Positions 1 to 15,000 are shown, counted from the first letter of the stretch. The stretch: 21,713 bases of DNA from Cellvibrionales bacterium (GCA_018668095.1 JABIQF010000133.1:1-21713); one strand, 5' to 3'. Numbers and translations are program-made. The notes: generated by a model not told the origin, from the sequence alone.

Positions 1-3000
1 CGACTTGAGTTATCAACTCGGTTAACAATCACTTTAAGATTCGTATTGTTGGTAATACGGATATCACCATAACCGCCCAGCACTTTAATCTCGCCAGCAC
101 CTGTATTGAGAATACGGCCAGTGATATCAATATAACCACCAGAAATAGCAACATCATCGACTTCGATCGAGCCACCATTGCCAGTGTGATAAAAAACATT
201 AAAGCCATCAAACAGACTCTTACGCATTCTATCTGAGCTGTTAATTGAACCGTCACCGTTCACATCATAATTGGCTTGTCCCAGTTCTGACATCCAAACC
301 CTACCGGTGCGTCCATTGAGTTCTGATTTGAACTGATTGAGCTTAGATTGACTTAACGTCAGTGACTTTAATGCCTGACCACTTTGCAGAATACCGTTTA
401 AATTAACATCCGTCGCTTCAATAACAATGCGATCAGCAATCACTAAATTATCCTGAGAACTGGCGGCTAAGATACCAGCAATCTGACTATTAGTTTTACT
501 GTCATTCGCCGATGACGAACCAAATTCACCGTTTGGCGCCGCAGTGGTTAACGGGTTAATGATTGAATACCCTTCGCTGCCGGTCTGGAATTTCGTCGCC
601 CCTTGAACACTCAGCGTGCCACCAGCAGTTACTTGCAAATTCTTCGCCGACACCGCGGCCTCAATATATATACTGCCTTTACCATTATTATCGGTATTAG
701 AAATATTAATATCACCACGGTAATTAAGCAGCTCGCCGCGAATGGTCAGATCAGGCTGAATCCATCGACCAATAGCCGCTGTATTTATAATGGTTATGAT
801 TGGCTGATTCGAAGTAGTATTGTCGGTAATGGTTTTAAAATTAGCAGTAACTACGTCACCTTGAACAGACTCAGTATTACTTTCTATTCTTAGCGACCAT
901 TCATCAGTAATTGGGTCAACAAAAACTTCAATTGTTTTCTTATCACCCGCCTTATAAGTGATATTATTTTTAGCCGTTATTTCGGCATTAGAGTTGACTT
1001 CAACACTGTTAAAACGCACACCACCGACAGTGTCAGGTATTTCAATACCATTAATAACTAAGAAGGCACCACTATCGTTGATAATAGCAACACTGGCATC
1101 CCCCGGAGCATCTAAGACACCACTGTCGCTGCCGCTAACCAGCGCATCAGCAATAATATCAATATACCCTGCCTGAGCTAGGACCTTATCAACCGTTACC
1201 GTTTGTACGGATTTACTTTCGGCAGAAGAACTTAAATTATCCCATAGCCCCTGCGCCTTTAATTCGTTTTCTATACGCGTTTCTTCAGCAGAATAAAAAT
1301 CTTGAATGTTCTGGCTGCCGGGGTAGTCTTGTTGCATTTTTTTAGCGAAGGCAAGGTCTTTTTTCAACGCAGGTATTTTTTGTGCTATGCCCGTTGAGAA
1401 AGTGAGTCCACCCGAATGGGTCAATACATTATTGGCACCACGTGTAAGATTCAAACCAACATTGCGATTCAATCCGGTATGCACTTCTCCGTCAATCGTC
1501 ACTGTACCTTGACCACCAGAACTCGCCGTTCCGCCAGTCAATGTTGTGCCGCTCACTAAATCATTTAACGCAGATGCCCAGTTAGTACTATCTGAAACAG
1601 CAACCACATTGCCTGTACCCAAATCTTCGGCATAAATGCGAGCAATACCACCCACATTAACCACTGCATTTTTTTCAATAGTCACGCTGTTTTTTTGATC
1701 GAGCTTTATATCCGCCTCGAGGTCGTCAATAGGAATTAAACTAGCCGAAAAGTTCGTTAGCTTAGCATTAACATCATAGGCATCTCTTTGAGAAAACCAA
1801 TCACTACTCGCGGATATACCCGCTGAGGTTCTAAAATCGCCGGCTGATTCAACCAGCGCACCGCTTTTAAAAATAACCATATTTTCTGGATTAATAGATA
1901 CTAGCGAGCGACCAATAGAAAGTGTGCCAACGCCATGCGACTCGGTATAAACCGTTGCATCAATATCCGCATTGCCTCTAGCGGTAATATGCACCTCACC
2001 AATCGACTTAATATCTGCGTCACCCACGGTCACTTTAGAAATATTTTTATTCGTAACAATATCAGTATAAGAACCGACACCCGCTAGACCACCCGCCGCA
2101 ACAAACAGCGACTCATCATCAATAATATATTTATTTACGGTATGAAGGTTAACTGCGCCAGGCGCTGATTTGTTACCAGAAACCGTTAATTTCGCACCAT
2201 CATTAATAGTCACTTGTGTGTCGACATCTAAACCAATCGTTGTATTACTACTAGCGCCAGCAATGCCAGCAATAGCATAACCATCGAGATTTTTACCCGA
2301 GTGAAGATTTTTCTTGACCTCTGTATCCGCAGTAATACTCATATCAGTAGCATTAATAATTGCATTGTTACCGACATTCGACAGTGTCTCTAACTCAATA
2401 AAATGATCAACATCGGCACCTGTACCCGCTAGCATTCCGCCAGAGAACACTAAAACTTTATGATCAAATTCAGCGATATTTTCTGACTTAAGAACAAAGC
2501 CACCCGAGCGCCCATCATTCGCACCAAGCGAGCCTGTTAATGTCACGTTTCTAGTCGCTGATGAACCACCCGCCAATACGGCTTTCGCCTTAGATCTATC
2601 CGATGTTTTAGCTTTGACACCCGCACCACTAAACAAAAGACCGACCGAGCCAGTGACCAAATCTACAAAATTATTATTATGACTTAACGCTTGAATATCT
2701 AAGCTGCCAGCATTGATCTTAGGTGTTGAACCTAAGTGCGCCTGCGTATCGGTTGCTGTATTAATTTCAGCATGCCCAACACCCACCGCCGCCATCAAAC
2801 TACCGGCGCCACCACCGGATTTAGCGCGATGTTTCGTATCGTTTTCAGCAAGCACTTTAACGGCATGCGTTGTGGTAATAGAGGCATAGTCACCAATGCG
2901 TGCATAAGTGCTGGTCTTATTGGTGATTTTATTCACCGCAGCATCAACACCCAATAAAAAGCCTACCGATGCCGACGTACTTTCTGTATCAGCCGTATAG

Positions 3001-6000
3001 CCATTTGAGCCAATGATATTTTTAGCCGTCACTGAAATCGACTTAGCGTCAACCTCAACGCGCTTACTTTCGCCACCACCGGTACCGCCAATTTTGGCAA
3101 TTAGATCTGGTTCAATAACGACATCAACCAACGATACGCCAACGGTGAAACCGCCCGCGACAACACCGGTTATTTTTACATTCACATAAGGCGTTGCTTT
3201 AGCGTCTATCGCAAGGTGACCAGTAATATCAACATTACTGCCTTCGTCAATATACGCATGAATTTTCGGTGAGTAATTCACTTTTGCGTCATTACCCGTA
3301 CCCGCACCAATACCACCGGCAACTGTCCAAACATCAACATCCGCATCAAAGACAGACTCGGCGCTAATATCTAACGATGAAAGCGCACCACTAGAGGCAG
3401 ATGAACCATCAACTTGCGAGTGCCGACCAAGGTAGGCCTTTGTTTCGCCAGCCACATCAACACTGCCGATAGCGGCACCTGCTGCAAAAGCCGCTACAGT
3501 AATACCCTTTGCTTGCGCATCAATATTACGCGTCGCCTTAGCATTAATATCAATATCGCCCGCAGCAATAATGTTAGCACCCGAACTATCACTTAACGCA
3601 TTACCAGTAAAAGCCAACTGCTTACTGGTATCATCAACCACTGCAACCTGAGCACCAATCCCTACCCCAGCACCCGCTGCGCCACCGTAAGCTTGAGCAT
3701 CAATATTATTAGTGTATTCCGCAGAAATCTTTACATCATCCGATGCGTTTACAGTAGCACCAGCAGCAATATACGCTTTTGTTTCACTGCTTAAAGATAC
3801 GGCGACCACACCGCCACCAAAGCCTGCACCCGCAGTTAAGGCAGCAAAAGCATTATTGGCTTTTATGTCAACGGTCTCGGTGGCAACCACCTCAATATCA
3901 CCGTTAGTTGCTGTAACGGTCGCGTTCGCACCGATGTAGGCTGCAGTACCGCCTACTTCAAGAATATCAAGGTCAAAAACCATTGAAACAAATGAATCAA
4001 ACGAGCGAACAAAAATACCTGCTACACCGGCTTGATAATTATAATTCGTGCCGTTATCAAAGGCCCAGTTAAGCACGCTATTAAGCGTTGATTGCAAAGC
4101 GCTGGTCGATTGATCGGCTTCACTATTATTACGCATGCCCGCACCAACATTCAGTACCGATACACTGCCTGATATACTAATGCCACCACCTTGAAACGCG
4201 ACAACATCAGAGTTTAGATTGCGATCCGAATCAGACTTAACATCAACACCATTAACCGAATTAACGACTGCATTGTCACCGATATAAGCTGTAGAGTTAT
4301 TGAGGATAGTGACCACCTCAACCGAAGCACCCATACCGACACCGGTAATACTTGCAGCACCGACTAAACCGTCTGAATTTTGATTAAGGTCGACCCTATT
4401 ATTCGAAATCACCTTAACAGCATCGCCAGCATCAACATTCGAATGCGTAACCCCAAAACCACTATCGGTGTAACTACCAATCCAAGCCGATGTATCGGAG
4501 GTCACAGTCATCGCTGAAACCGCGCCAACAATACCACCCACACTCAAGCCACCTGAAACAGCCGTCACTTTAATCGACTCGAAAGAGCGTGCAATTACAT
4601 CAACATCACCGGTTGTATCCACCGTTGAGCCAACAATATAAGCCTTCGTAAGCCCCTCAAAAATACCCACTTCAACGGTTGCGCCTATGCCAACGTGTCC
4701 ACCAGAAAGCGAGCCACCAACAAAGTCGGCAGAGTGAAAAGATCGAGCATTGACCTTAACGTTGCTGGCTTTAACAGAAGCCAAACGAATAAAGGCATCG
4801 GTTCTAGACAAACTATGAATAGTAGAAGATGAACCTGCACCACCAAAAGCAAGACCAAAACTTGCGCCAAGCGTCACCGTTATGACAGCCTCTTCAGAAA
4901 GGGCAACCACTTCAATATTCTGTCCAAAAATCGGACTTTGCTCGCCCGTAACAGTGTCGCCAGAAATATAAGCCTTGGTTGTATTATTTAAAGTGTTGAC
5001 GTCAATAGCCGCAGCAGCAGAAAGAACACTGCCCGCAGCAGCTCCACCGCCACTGATAATATCAGTGTCTTGGTGAGCCAGAACCAGAACCGTTTTACCG
5101 CGCGCCTGATCAGTATTGACATTGGAATCACTAATAGAAGCTTCAGACGTAGTGTTAATAATATTGGTAACAACATTCGCCCCAATACCAACAGCACCAG
5201 AAACCGCGAGAGCAACGGAAATCATTTCGACATTATTATTAACATTGGCAACAACCGATAAACCAGAAATCGATTTATTGGCAGAATACGATGAATGACT
5301 ACCATCGGTATTGTCTGACCAATAATCAACAGTAGCCGCATTGCGACCGGCAGCGTGTATGACCGAATCATCCGAGATATAAGCTTTAGTTGTCGAGGTT
5401 AATTTATTAACAAATACAGCAGCACTAAGCGCGCCACCCGCCGAACCACCGGCAGTCGCCCAGTAGCCAGACACCGAATCTTTTGATTCGGCAAAAATAA
5501 CAATACTGTCTTGTGTTTTTAACGAAGACGATTTAACGAAAGCCTCAAGGCTATTACTAATTAAGTTTCCGCCGCCCGCACCGGCTAATGAAACTGCCAA
5601 TGACCCACTAACACTGGCACCCGATGAAAAAATACTCGCAGTCGATAATGCTTTTACCGTAATGTTACCAACGTTGGAATCGACAACCTCAACTGTACTG
5701 TTTTCAAAGCCCGACGTAATTTGATTAGAGATGTCACTATAAGCCACCGCCGCGCCGAAAGAGCCACCACCTGACCCATTACCTTGACCCGCTAGAGAGT
5801 CCATAGCAGAGCTGTCTTGTGCTTTAAGATCAATATGGCCCTTAGTATTAATCGTTGAACCCGAAACGCCTGCATCGACGGTTTTGCGAATCCAATTTAA
5901 TGACAGTGCGCCAGCGCCAGAAAATACACCAGAGCCGCTTCCTGAAAAGCTCAGGACTTTGATGGTTGAATTAGAATCCGCTTTAACGATCACTTGCCCG

Positions 6001-9000
6001 GCATTGACGGTGGCATCACCGATAGTCGCCTTTAAAATATTTCTTTTTGTTGAGGCGGCATCATCAGGATCACCACCCAAATAGTTATAAGCAATCGATG
6101 CGCCAAGAGCCACCGTACCCGAACCGGTACCCGAGCCAGCAAGTGCATGAATCGTTGAGGTATCGTTGGCTAATACACTGACTTTTTTGCTATCACTTAC
6201 ATTAACCGTTGCACCGCCACCAATAGTTGCTTGAATATTATTGCGTATCCAATTGATAGAAGTGGATGCGGCACCTGAAACAGCGCCAGCACCAGAACCA
6301 CTGGCCGCTAATGACCAAATTTGCGCATTAAAATCGAGCGTAGTGTCGGCCAAAGCAATCGTAGGTATCACATCACTATTAACAATTTCAGCCTTAACAG
6401 TGACATCTCCCGCTAGAGAACCAACTGTTGTTGACGTGCCATCAATCGCTGCTGCAACGGTCGAAACCATTTCATTGGTTGCAAAAGCAATACCGACAGC
6501 AGCCGCGCCAGCGCCCGAGCCTGCACCCGAAAGGTTCACCATTAATGGGCTAGTTTTTGCCAGTAAATCGACATCAGATTGCGCCGAAACAGTGGCATTG
6601 TCTTTTATCTTAGCAGTGACCGAATTACGAATATAATTTACAGACACTGATCCTGCAGCAGCGACGGTGCCAGAACCTGAACCACCCACACTGAGATTAA
6701 TTATTTCTGGACTAGCATCAGCTAAAATAGAAAGCTTACCGTTTTGTGACGAAACAGTTGAAGCTGAAATATAAGCATTAACCTCACCATAACTTGGCTC
6801 AACACCAATAAAGCGAGCAAACTCATCTTCAAGGAAATTCGACAAATCAAGCGGATCACCACCCACAAAGTTAACCGCAATCGCAACACCACCAGCTTTC
6901 GCGCCCGCACCAGAGCCCCCTAAAGCCAACGCAATAATACTGGCCGTGTCTCTAGCTGAAACGGTAATATCGTTGGCGCTGGTCACTTGCGCGCCATTAG
7001 CTATGTAAGCTGCGATATCGTTGCGAATTAAATTAAAACTGATAACACCAGAACCAGCGGCGACACCCGCACCCGAGGCAGCAATCGCAACAGTGATTAC
7101 CTGCGAATCAACCGTAAAGGCATCGGTTAAAAGAGAAGCAATAATACCCAGAGACGACAAATCAAATCCCAGACTAGGCGCTGGTATAAAAGCCGCATTA
7201 ACTTCAATGGTTCCCTGGCTTGTGACATCCGCAGCATCAATAAAAGCTTTAATATCATTAATCACTTGAGTCGTGGCAATAACCGCCCCGCCGGCAACAT
7301 TAGCCGCACCAGAACCACCAATCGCAATAAGAACTAGATGCGTTTGATCGGTAGCGAGCACACGTAAATTACCAGAAGCATTCACATCGGTTGCCGCACC
7401 ATCAATACTGGCACGCACGGTTGCTGCCGTCTCGTTAACAGCAGTCACAATACTGGCAGCAGCTGCACCGGCACCAGAAGCCGCGCCAGCCGCAACAATT
7501 AACTGCTCAGCGCTTGAAGCAAGCACATCAACAGTGCCATTAGCATTCACGGTTGAGCCGTTTTTGATATCCGCTTTAATCGAGTTGCGAATAAAGTTAA
7601 ACGCAATAGACCCGCCAATAGCATTAGCGCCAGAACCTGCGCCACCAACACTCACGTTAGTTAAGGTGGCTAAGCCCTCTGCCTCTACATTCACACTGCC
7701 AGTGCTTGATTGCACATTAGCATTATCAATATAGGCGAGCACAGATGCAGAATCAGTTGACGTCGAATTATCAGGACGAACAAATTCTGACTCCAAAAAT
7801 GGCGTTAAATCGAGAGGGTCACCACCAATATAATTAAAAGCGATGGCGACACCGCCAGCATTAGCGCCTGAAAAAGCAACGCCAACAGCTACACTTACAA
7901 TCGTTGCTTCATCTTTTGCTTTAACATTAATAGCATTTGCAGCAACAACCACTGCGCCATTAGTAATCGAGGCGCTGACATTGTTTTTAAGCCAATTAAG
8001 GCTGACTGCTCCGCCTGCCGCATTGACACCTGAACCAGCACCACCCACCGCAAGAGTAATAATTTGCGAACCTAAATCTAAGTCTAATTCAGGCGGTAAG
8101 CCATCAAGATTAAGCCCAAGAATAGAGAGATTAAGATCCGTACCTGTTGGTAGAACTCCGGCGGTAACATCAACACTACCCGCCGATGAATTGACAGCTG
8201 CAGCATCAATCGTCGCGCTAACCGTATTGCCCACGTTAGTCGTAGCAATAGCTGCACCAGCCGCATTCGTTGAAGCGCCTGCACCACCCACAGCAAGTAC
8301 AAACATCGTTGTACTATCAGCGGCATTCACTTGAATATTATTGGCAACGTCAACCTCAGTAAGCGCCCCTTCAATACTCGCTTCGGCTGTAATAAATGAT
8401 TCATTAACAGCAACAGTAATACCTGCCGCATTGGCGCCCGACCCTGCGCCGCCACCAGCAACAACGATCATGGTCTCAGTACTCAGCGCAACAAGATCTA
8501 ACTTACCGTCAGCATCAACATCTGCACCGTTCCTAATATCGGCAGTAATGTCATTGCGAATAAAGTTCACAGCAATTGAACCGCCAACGGCATTAGCGCC
8601 TGCACCTGCTCCGCCAATACTGACGTTAGTCAATATTGATGCGCCATGAGCAAGTACGCTCACGTCGCCTCCTGCATCAACTGTCGCACCATCTATATAA
8701 GCGCGGAGGTAACCTCTGTCAGGCACTAAAGCGTCAAGACCGAGAAGTCCAGATGATAGAAATGTTGACGTTAAATACGGTGATAAATCAAAATTATTGC
8801 CACCAATATAGTTGTGAGATATGGCAACCCCGCCAGCATTTGTAGAAGCTCCCGCAATGCCTAACGCCACACTGACCAATGTCGACCGATCTAATGCCTT
8901 AACATCAACATCGCCAGCAGCCTCTACTCTCGAAGAATCTCCACTGATATAAGACTCAACGCTGCTCTTCATTAAGTTGCGACTAATAGAACCCGCAACT

Positions 9001-12000
9001 GCACCACCAGCAAGCGAACCCGAACCGGCAACTGCCACAGAAATAATTTGTGCACCTAGATCAACCTCATCCGGCAAATCAGCGTCAGACAACCCTTTAG
9101 CAGTGAAGTCCAATGGAGTTGCAGGCGGCAAAACACTAGCTGTTACCTGAACATTGCCAGTAGTAGAGTTAACAATGGAGCTATCGATAAAGGCTTTTAC
9201 ACTATTATTGGCGACCGTACTCGCAATAGAAAAACCGACAGCCACACCTTTAGAACCCGCGCCTGCACCAGAAAATACGACCAAGCTAGAGCTGTCTTTG
9301 GCGGTGATATCAACGGTCGATATTGCTTGAATATTAGAACCGTTTTTGACTGCCGCAATCAGTGTGTTTTTCGTTTCATTAACGGCAATAGAGCCACCCA
9401 ATGCAAACGTAGTTGCACCTGCACCACCTATTACAATACTACTTAAAACACCGGTCGTTGACGCAGCAACATCAACCTCGTTAGCAGTCAAAGTACTTTT
9501 ATCAACGATGGCACTCACCGTTGTATCTTGAAAGTTTAAGCCTATACCCGCGCCAACAGCTCCTTTAGCAGAAAAAGCAACGCCGCCCACAACGTTGGTC
9601 ACTGTTTGACTATCTGTCGCTTTAACACCGACCGAGCCAGAACGAGCAACATCTTCGCTTTTCCAATAATCAGAACTCTCTGCTGGCACTTCATTAACTG
9701 GCACATTCTGCTTAGCAGACCAAAGGGTATTGTTATAAACCACTTGATCCGTAGAAGAGTAAGTGGATTGGTCCGACCAAGCTGCTGCCAACGTGGCAGC
9801 AGTCACCGTGCTGTCATCTATTGTTGCGGTAACAACATTCGACAACTGATTAACGCCAACCGAGCCGCTTACCGCAGTCGTTTTTGCAGCAGAGCCGCCA
9901 ACAGCAACATTGGTAACAAAGCCCGTAATCGATGACTCAACCGCAAGATCACCCACTGAATAAAGCTGAGATTTTTTATCCAGTTTTGCTACGGCTGCAT
10001 TGGTCATAACATTTAACGTAAACGCCAAGCCAACACCTGCGCCTTTACCACCAGCAAAACCACCACCAAAAGCGAATACATTACTACCATCAGTCGCAGT
10101 AATAGACACTTCGCCTGTAGACGCATTAGAGGCAACAGCATTGCTCACGCGCGCCTCTGTCGAATTCCCTAAGAAATTCAGTCCAAAGGTGCCGCCAATA
10201 CCTGCACCGCCCACTTTTGTAGATGCGCCTAGTGAACCCGTGACAGAAACAATTTCATTGTTTGTTTTCGCTTCAACGGTAAGGCCTTTGTAATCAAAAT
10301 TAACATTTTCAACAATCGCTTTCGTTGAGCTCGTAATCTCATTAAACGAAATAGCAAAACCAATACCCGTCTTACCCGAAAACGCACCCGAACCTGCAAT
10401 TGAAATAATGGCGCGCTCATCGACCGCACTCACTTTAATGCTGCCTTCAACATTACTAAGGGTTGAGTCTTTTAAACTAGCATCAATAGTATCGTTAATA
10501 ATATTGACCGCGACAGAACCACCAGCAGCAAGACTCGTTGCGCCAGTAGAGACGGCGACACCTGCCACAATATTAGTGATTGATCCTGAACGGTTAGCAG
10601 AAATATCAAGATCTTTGACGCCAGTAATCTTTGAATTTGAAACGTTAGCGTTCGTCTGGCCATTAATAACATTAAGACCAAATGCACCACCAAAAGCCTT
10701 CGCACTTCCTGAAGTACCTGCCGCCGATTTACCAATCGCCACTGAACCCGCAATACTGGAAAGACTCGTAGTATTTAATGCAGAGACACTAATATTTTTT
10801 GCTGTCGCTTTTAATTCGATTGGCGAACTAATAAAAGCCTTAACGTTATCTTCAACAATCGTAATCGATGCCGCCACAGACGCAGCAAAACCATCTACCG
10901 CTTTTTTAACATCATCACTACCGGCCTTTGAACCAGCATCACTAGCCGCTTTCGAACCACCCGTTCGCTGCTCTTTAGTGCCATGCTTCTTATCCATTGC
11001 TGCTTGTCTATCAGCCCAAGAGTCACCTAAACTTTTAGCCGCTAATGGATTGTCCTGACTAAACTCTTGAGTAGAATCGATCTCAGGACGTTTTGGAGCA
11101 CCAGAAGCCACAGCACCAGAAACCGAAATAGAACCCACAAAACCTTGGTTAACGCCAGCAACAACGAGATGACCGCCAGACAAAATTTTATCAGCGCTAT
11201 TATTTCTATCAACGTTAAATAAACTCGCCTCAGTATTACGATTGACGACATTCAAGGCAACTGACGCACCCACACCCATGCGCTCTGATATTGCAACACC
11301 ACCGGCAACCATCACCGAGACGGTATTATCGGTTGCAGTAATTTTTAAACTAGGATCGTCTGAGTCAGCGTTGATAAGCTTGCCACTCACATTGACGTTT
11401 TGACTTTTAATACTAGCCGTTGTGACATTATTGATAACGCTAGAAGCCGCAGTGCCTGCAAAACCAAATGCCGCTGCCTTCACACCCGATGCAACAAAGC
11501 CAACATTAATAACACGATTACTCGCATCAACTTCAAGACTGTCGGCATTTACCGTGGCGCCTTCTTCAATAATTGCCTGAGTGTTATTGTCCATGGTATA
11601 GACACCAATGCCAAAGCCTGCAGCACCTGCATCATCCCCCGACAAGCTCCCGCCAGCGCCAGGCTTTTGCACCATATCTTTAATGCGCCACTGAGAGATT
11701 TTCTTATTACTAACACCCTGTATACCAAAGGTTTTAAAGTTACCTGACAGGTTAACCATATGGTTAACATTAACCGCTTTCACCACCACAGCCTGCTTAT
11801 CTTCAGTGGTTAATTGGTCAGAGTCAGTATTGATTAATGCGCCCGATTTAATCACCGCTTTAGACTTATGGTCAAATTGGAAAAAGGTTAACGCACCCAT
11901 AATCAATCGCTTCTGGCCATTACCCGTTGCCTGCGACCAAGAATCAATTAAGTTGTAATCCAGACCTAAATTACCATCAAGATATACCGTCAATGTTTTA

Positions 12001-15000
12001 ACAAAGTTTTCGGTCTTTTGGTTATCGATCCAACCAATGTCTTCCCATAAAGTAGTATCGGTATAATCCAGATCTTTTAAAACAGCAGCTAACAAAGGCG
12101 TAGAGGCAATATAGCGATAACGCTTAACCTTATCTCCCGTACCCCGTGAAGCGGCATCTACAAAGTTTTCTACTGATCTAGCCGATTCACTTCCATGAGA
12201 AAAATTGACATCAACGGTTGTATTTTTAAATATGCTAACCGGATCAGTTTCCGTAGCAGCGACAAAATCAGGGGTATTATTTTCGGCTTTGGCTGCATTA
12301 ACTAAATTAGAACCCCAACTACTATTAGGATCTATCTCATTAAGAATTGAAGAGGTCACTGTTAGCGTGCCGGCTACATCAACGACCGCTGTATCAGTAA
12401 TATAAGACTCTGCGGTATTAGTGACAAAAGCGTACGACACCGCCATAGCCAAGCCCAGCTCGACATCGCCTTTCTGCCCCGCATCTTTTTGTTTCTGGCT
12501 TTGTGTGTTTTCTACATCGGCAGCCGCCAAAATATCAGGACGATTATTAACAACAGCATCTAAGGTAAAGTTGCCCGCAACATCTATGTCAACAAAGCCA
12601 GGATCAATAACATGCTCAACAAAGGGACGATCAATAAGGAGAGACAACAGATCGAGATCGTCACCAAGAGTGCCCGCTAATTGATAATGTAATTGAGGTT
12701 TTTTACCGTAATTAAGCGTGTCCGCATTTCCATAGACAAAATCTAAACGATTTTCAGAAACGTTTTCTTTGACCGTGAACAATAGGTCAGTATAATTTTT
12801 ATGAGAGGTAATATCATTCGCAAGCGCCGTTAAACTCGCAGGAGCACCCGATGAATAATCTAAGGCAATAATGGTCGTGGTACCATCACCTAAAGTGAAA
12901 CCACCGTTCATAGCTGACAATGTAGACGCCGGAAAATCATGACTATAAGTTTGAGTTGAGGCGCCAATGCTCGCTAAAACAGCATTGGTATCATTAATAA
13001 TAGTGAGTGCACCACCGACATTATATGGAATCCCACTGGAAGCCTTCTTTTTCTTATCAAGCTGCTCATTAACATTGCCGGGCTTTTTCTCACCACCTGA
13101 TTTTTTTGCTTTCTCATCAACAGCGTCAGAAGCTTTTTTACCAAACGTTTTCGCCCAAGCAAATTTAGCAGCACCACCAGCACCTGCTTTACCTTTATTC
13201 TTCATCGCCTCTTTAATATCGGCCAGCAAATCTCCTGTCGAAGTACCGCCGACCGATGCAGAAGAACTAATGCCAACAGCAATACCTGGAATAGCAAATG
13301 CGCGCTTGAGTTCTATTTGATCTTTAGTTTGATTAGCGGTAACCGTCAGTTCACCACCCACATCAATGTCGCCGGATACAATCGAATGCGTATCGCCATC
13401 CTCATAATTAATCGCTATGGATAAAACACCCTTGCCGCCTTCTTCCGTCATAGCTCTTGCTGTAGTACGGTTTTTATCGAGCGTGTCACTGGTAATAACA
13501 AGATTACCATCCGTCGATATTTTTGCGGCATCTAATACATCGACGCTACTTTGAGACTCGATCTGGCTATAAGCAATGGCGAGAGCAAACTCCTCGCCAC
13601 CCGTGTGCTCGACTAATACATCAACGTTGTGATCGATAAAAGACTTAATAAAGACATCGCCTTTAGCATCAATCTCTCCAGCGAACGAAACCGATGCCTC
13701 AGTCTTAACCAACGCAACGCCCACTCCAACGATTACTTCAATCGGTTTTGCTAATGCCGTAGCATAGACTTGCGAACCAATAGAAACACTATTAGCCTTA
13801 ATTAGCGTGTTTGCGTCAACATTAATCACTGCCGAACTTGCAACATTATTAATGCTAGCAATAGGACTAATATCTTCAAGCAAACCAATAGCCGTGTTAA
13901 GTTTGGTTGCTAAAGTACCCGCATAATCTTTAACGAGCTCATTTTTTTGTTGGCCGAGCGCATTGATAATGACATTGCCAGTATCACCCGCATCTAAGCG
14001 CGTATTAACAATATCAACTGTGGCGTTAAACGTGTCGACATTATAAAAACCACCCAAGCCAGCAGTGGTATTCTCAACACCAAAAAATCCAGCGGCGCTA
14101 AAAGTATCTTTAGCATCGATAGTAATATTGGCATCGGGCTTAGTTGGATCAGCATTGCGAGTAATAATTTCTGAGTTAGTAAGCTTAATATTCTCCGCAG
14201 AAAATGTGATATTTTTTGCAGTGCCCGTCGCTGCATCAAAACCACTAATACTCGAGTCACTAATATCAATTGATGCGGCTTTAAATTTCAAATTATCGCT
14301 AATAGTCAGTATGCTATTTTTGATGACAATGCTTTTGTTATTTGAAATCACAACATCAATACTAGCCGGCTGAAGCTTCGTAATCCAATCTAGATCTTGC
14401 TGCGACACACTAGTTTCTGTCGTCTCTATAATGGCAGTTTTCTCACCAATGCCATTCGCAAGAATCTTTACCTTATCAACACCTTTAACCAGGTTAGAAA
14501 CATCAAGATAATACTCAGTTTTATCTGTGGCAAATCTGGAGGACATGAGCGTATCGAGGCCACCGCCCGTTCTAAGAATAATAGATAGGGCTTCTAGTTC
14601 GTTTAGATCAATAGTCTGCGCAGTAGCGCCGCCCGAAACATCGAAATTCTCGACATTGCTGAACATGCCCGTTCCTGCAACATCATTGATTGCTAAAATG
14701 GCGCTACTTGAATCACCCGTTAATGATATTTTTTGCACGCTAGCATCAGCACGAACAACAACTAATGTATCAACACCCTCACCGCCATCAATAGTATCGT
14801 TATCAGAACTGCTGATCAGAACATCGCTACCCGAAGAGCCCGTTAAGATATTAGTGCCCGCACCACCATCGAGTTGCACCCTCACTACAGACAGCGAAAC
14901 ACCTTCGAACTCGCCCGTATAACCAATACCTATTAAGCCTAATTCCTCGCCCGCTCGACCCGCTATAGCCTCTACTTCAATTGAGAGATTATTGTTGTTA

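Larger units (their letters stand above)
5400..11340 (-). repeat. Long array of Ala/Gly-rich beta-strand modules with super-repeats
   Basis: Residues ~2120-4100 are built of units of roughly 60-80 residues. Each has a V-x-V-x-A strand, a GGxGxGxxAxGGSIAxN core, then N-x-I-x-A-x-I-x-x-G-A-x-V. Larger units are marked by NYIGGDPLDLxxFLExEF-like segments, whose equivalent points fall at 6070, 6856, 7819-7822 and 8800. This gives super-repeats of about 786, 963 and 978 bp. The DNA copies are diverged. The pattern suggests a long beta-solenoid fibre; that fold is inferred. Confidence 0.8.

Noticed and set aside
5070..5298. Plus-strand ORFs of 60-63 residues, and many similar ORFs on both strands across 1-17640
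   Set aside because: They are shadows of the giant minus-strand frame. The minus-strand ones all lie one frame off it and are Leu-rich, and the plus-strand ones are antisense with Ala/Pro- or Ser-rich low-complexity translations.
10408..11058. Plus-strand ORF of 216 residues, the longest antisense reading frame
   Set aside because: Antisense to a well-formed beta-repeat region of the giant gene; no domain, poor composition and no ribosome site. Long antisense ORFs are expected from the GC/Ala-rich repeat codons.
5400..11340. CRISPR-like regular spacing of repeated short DNA motifs
   Set aside because: The regularity comes from protein-level repeats in a coding frame; DNA copies are diverged, and there is no constant repeat with unique spacers.
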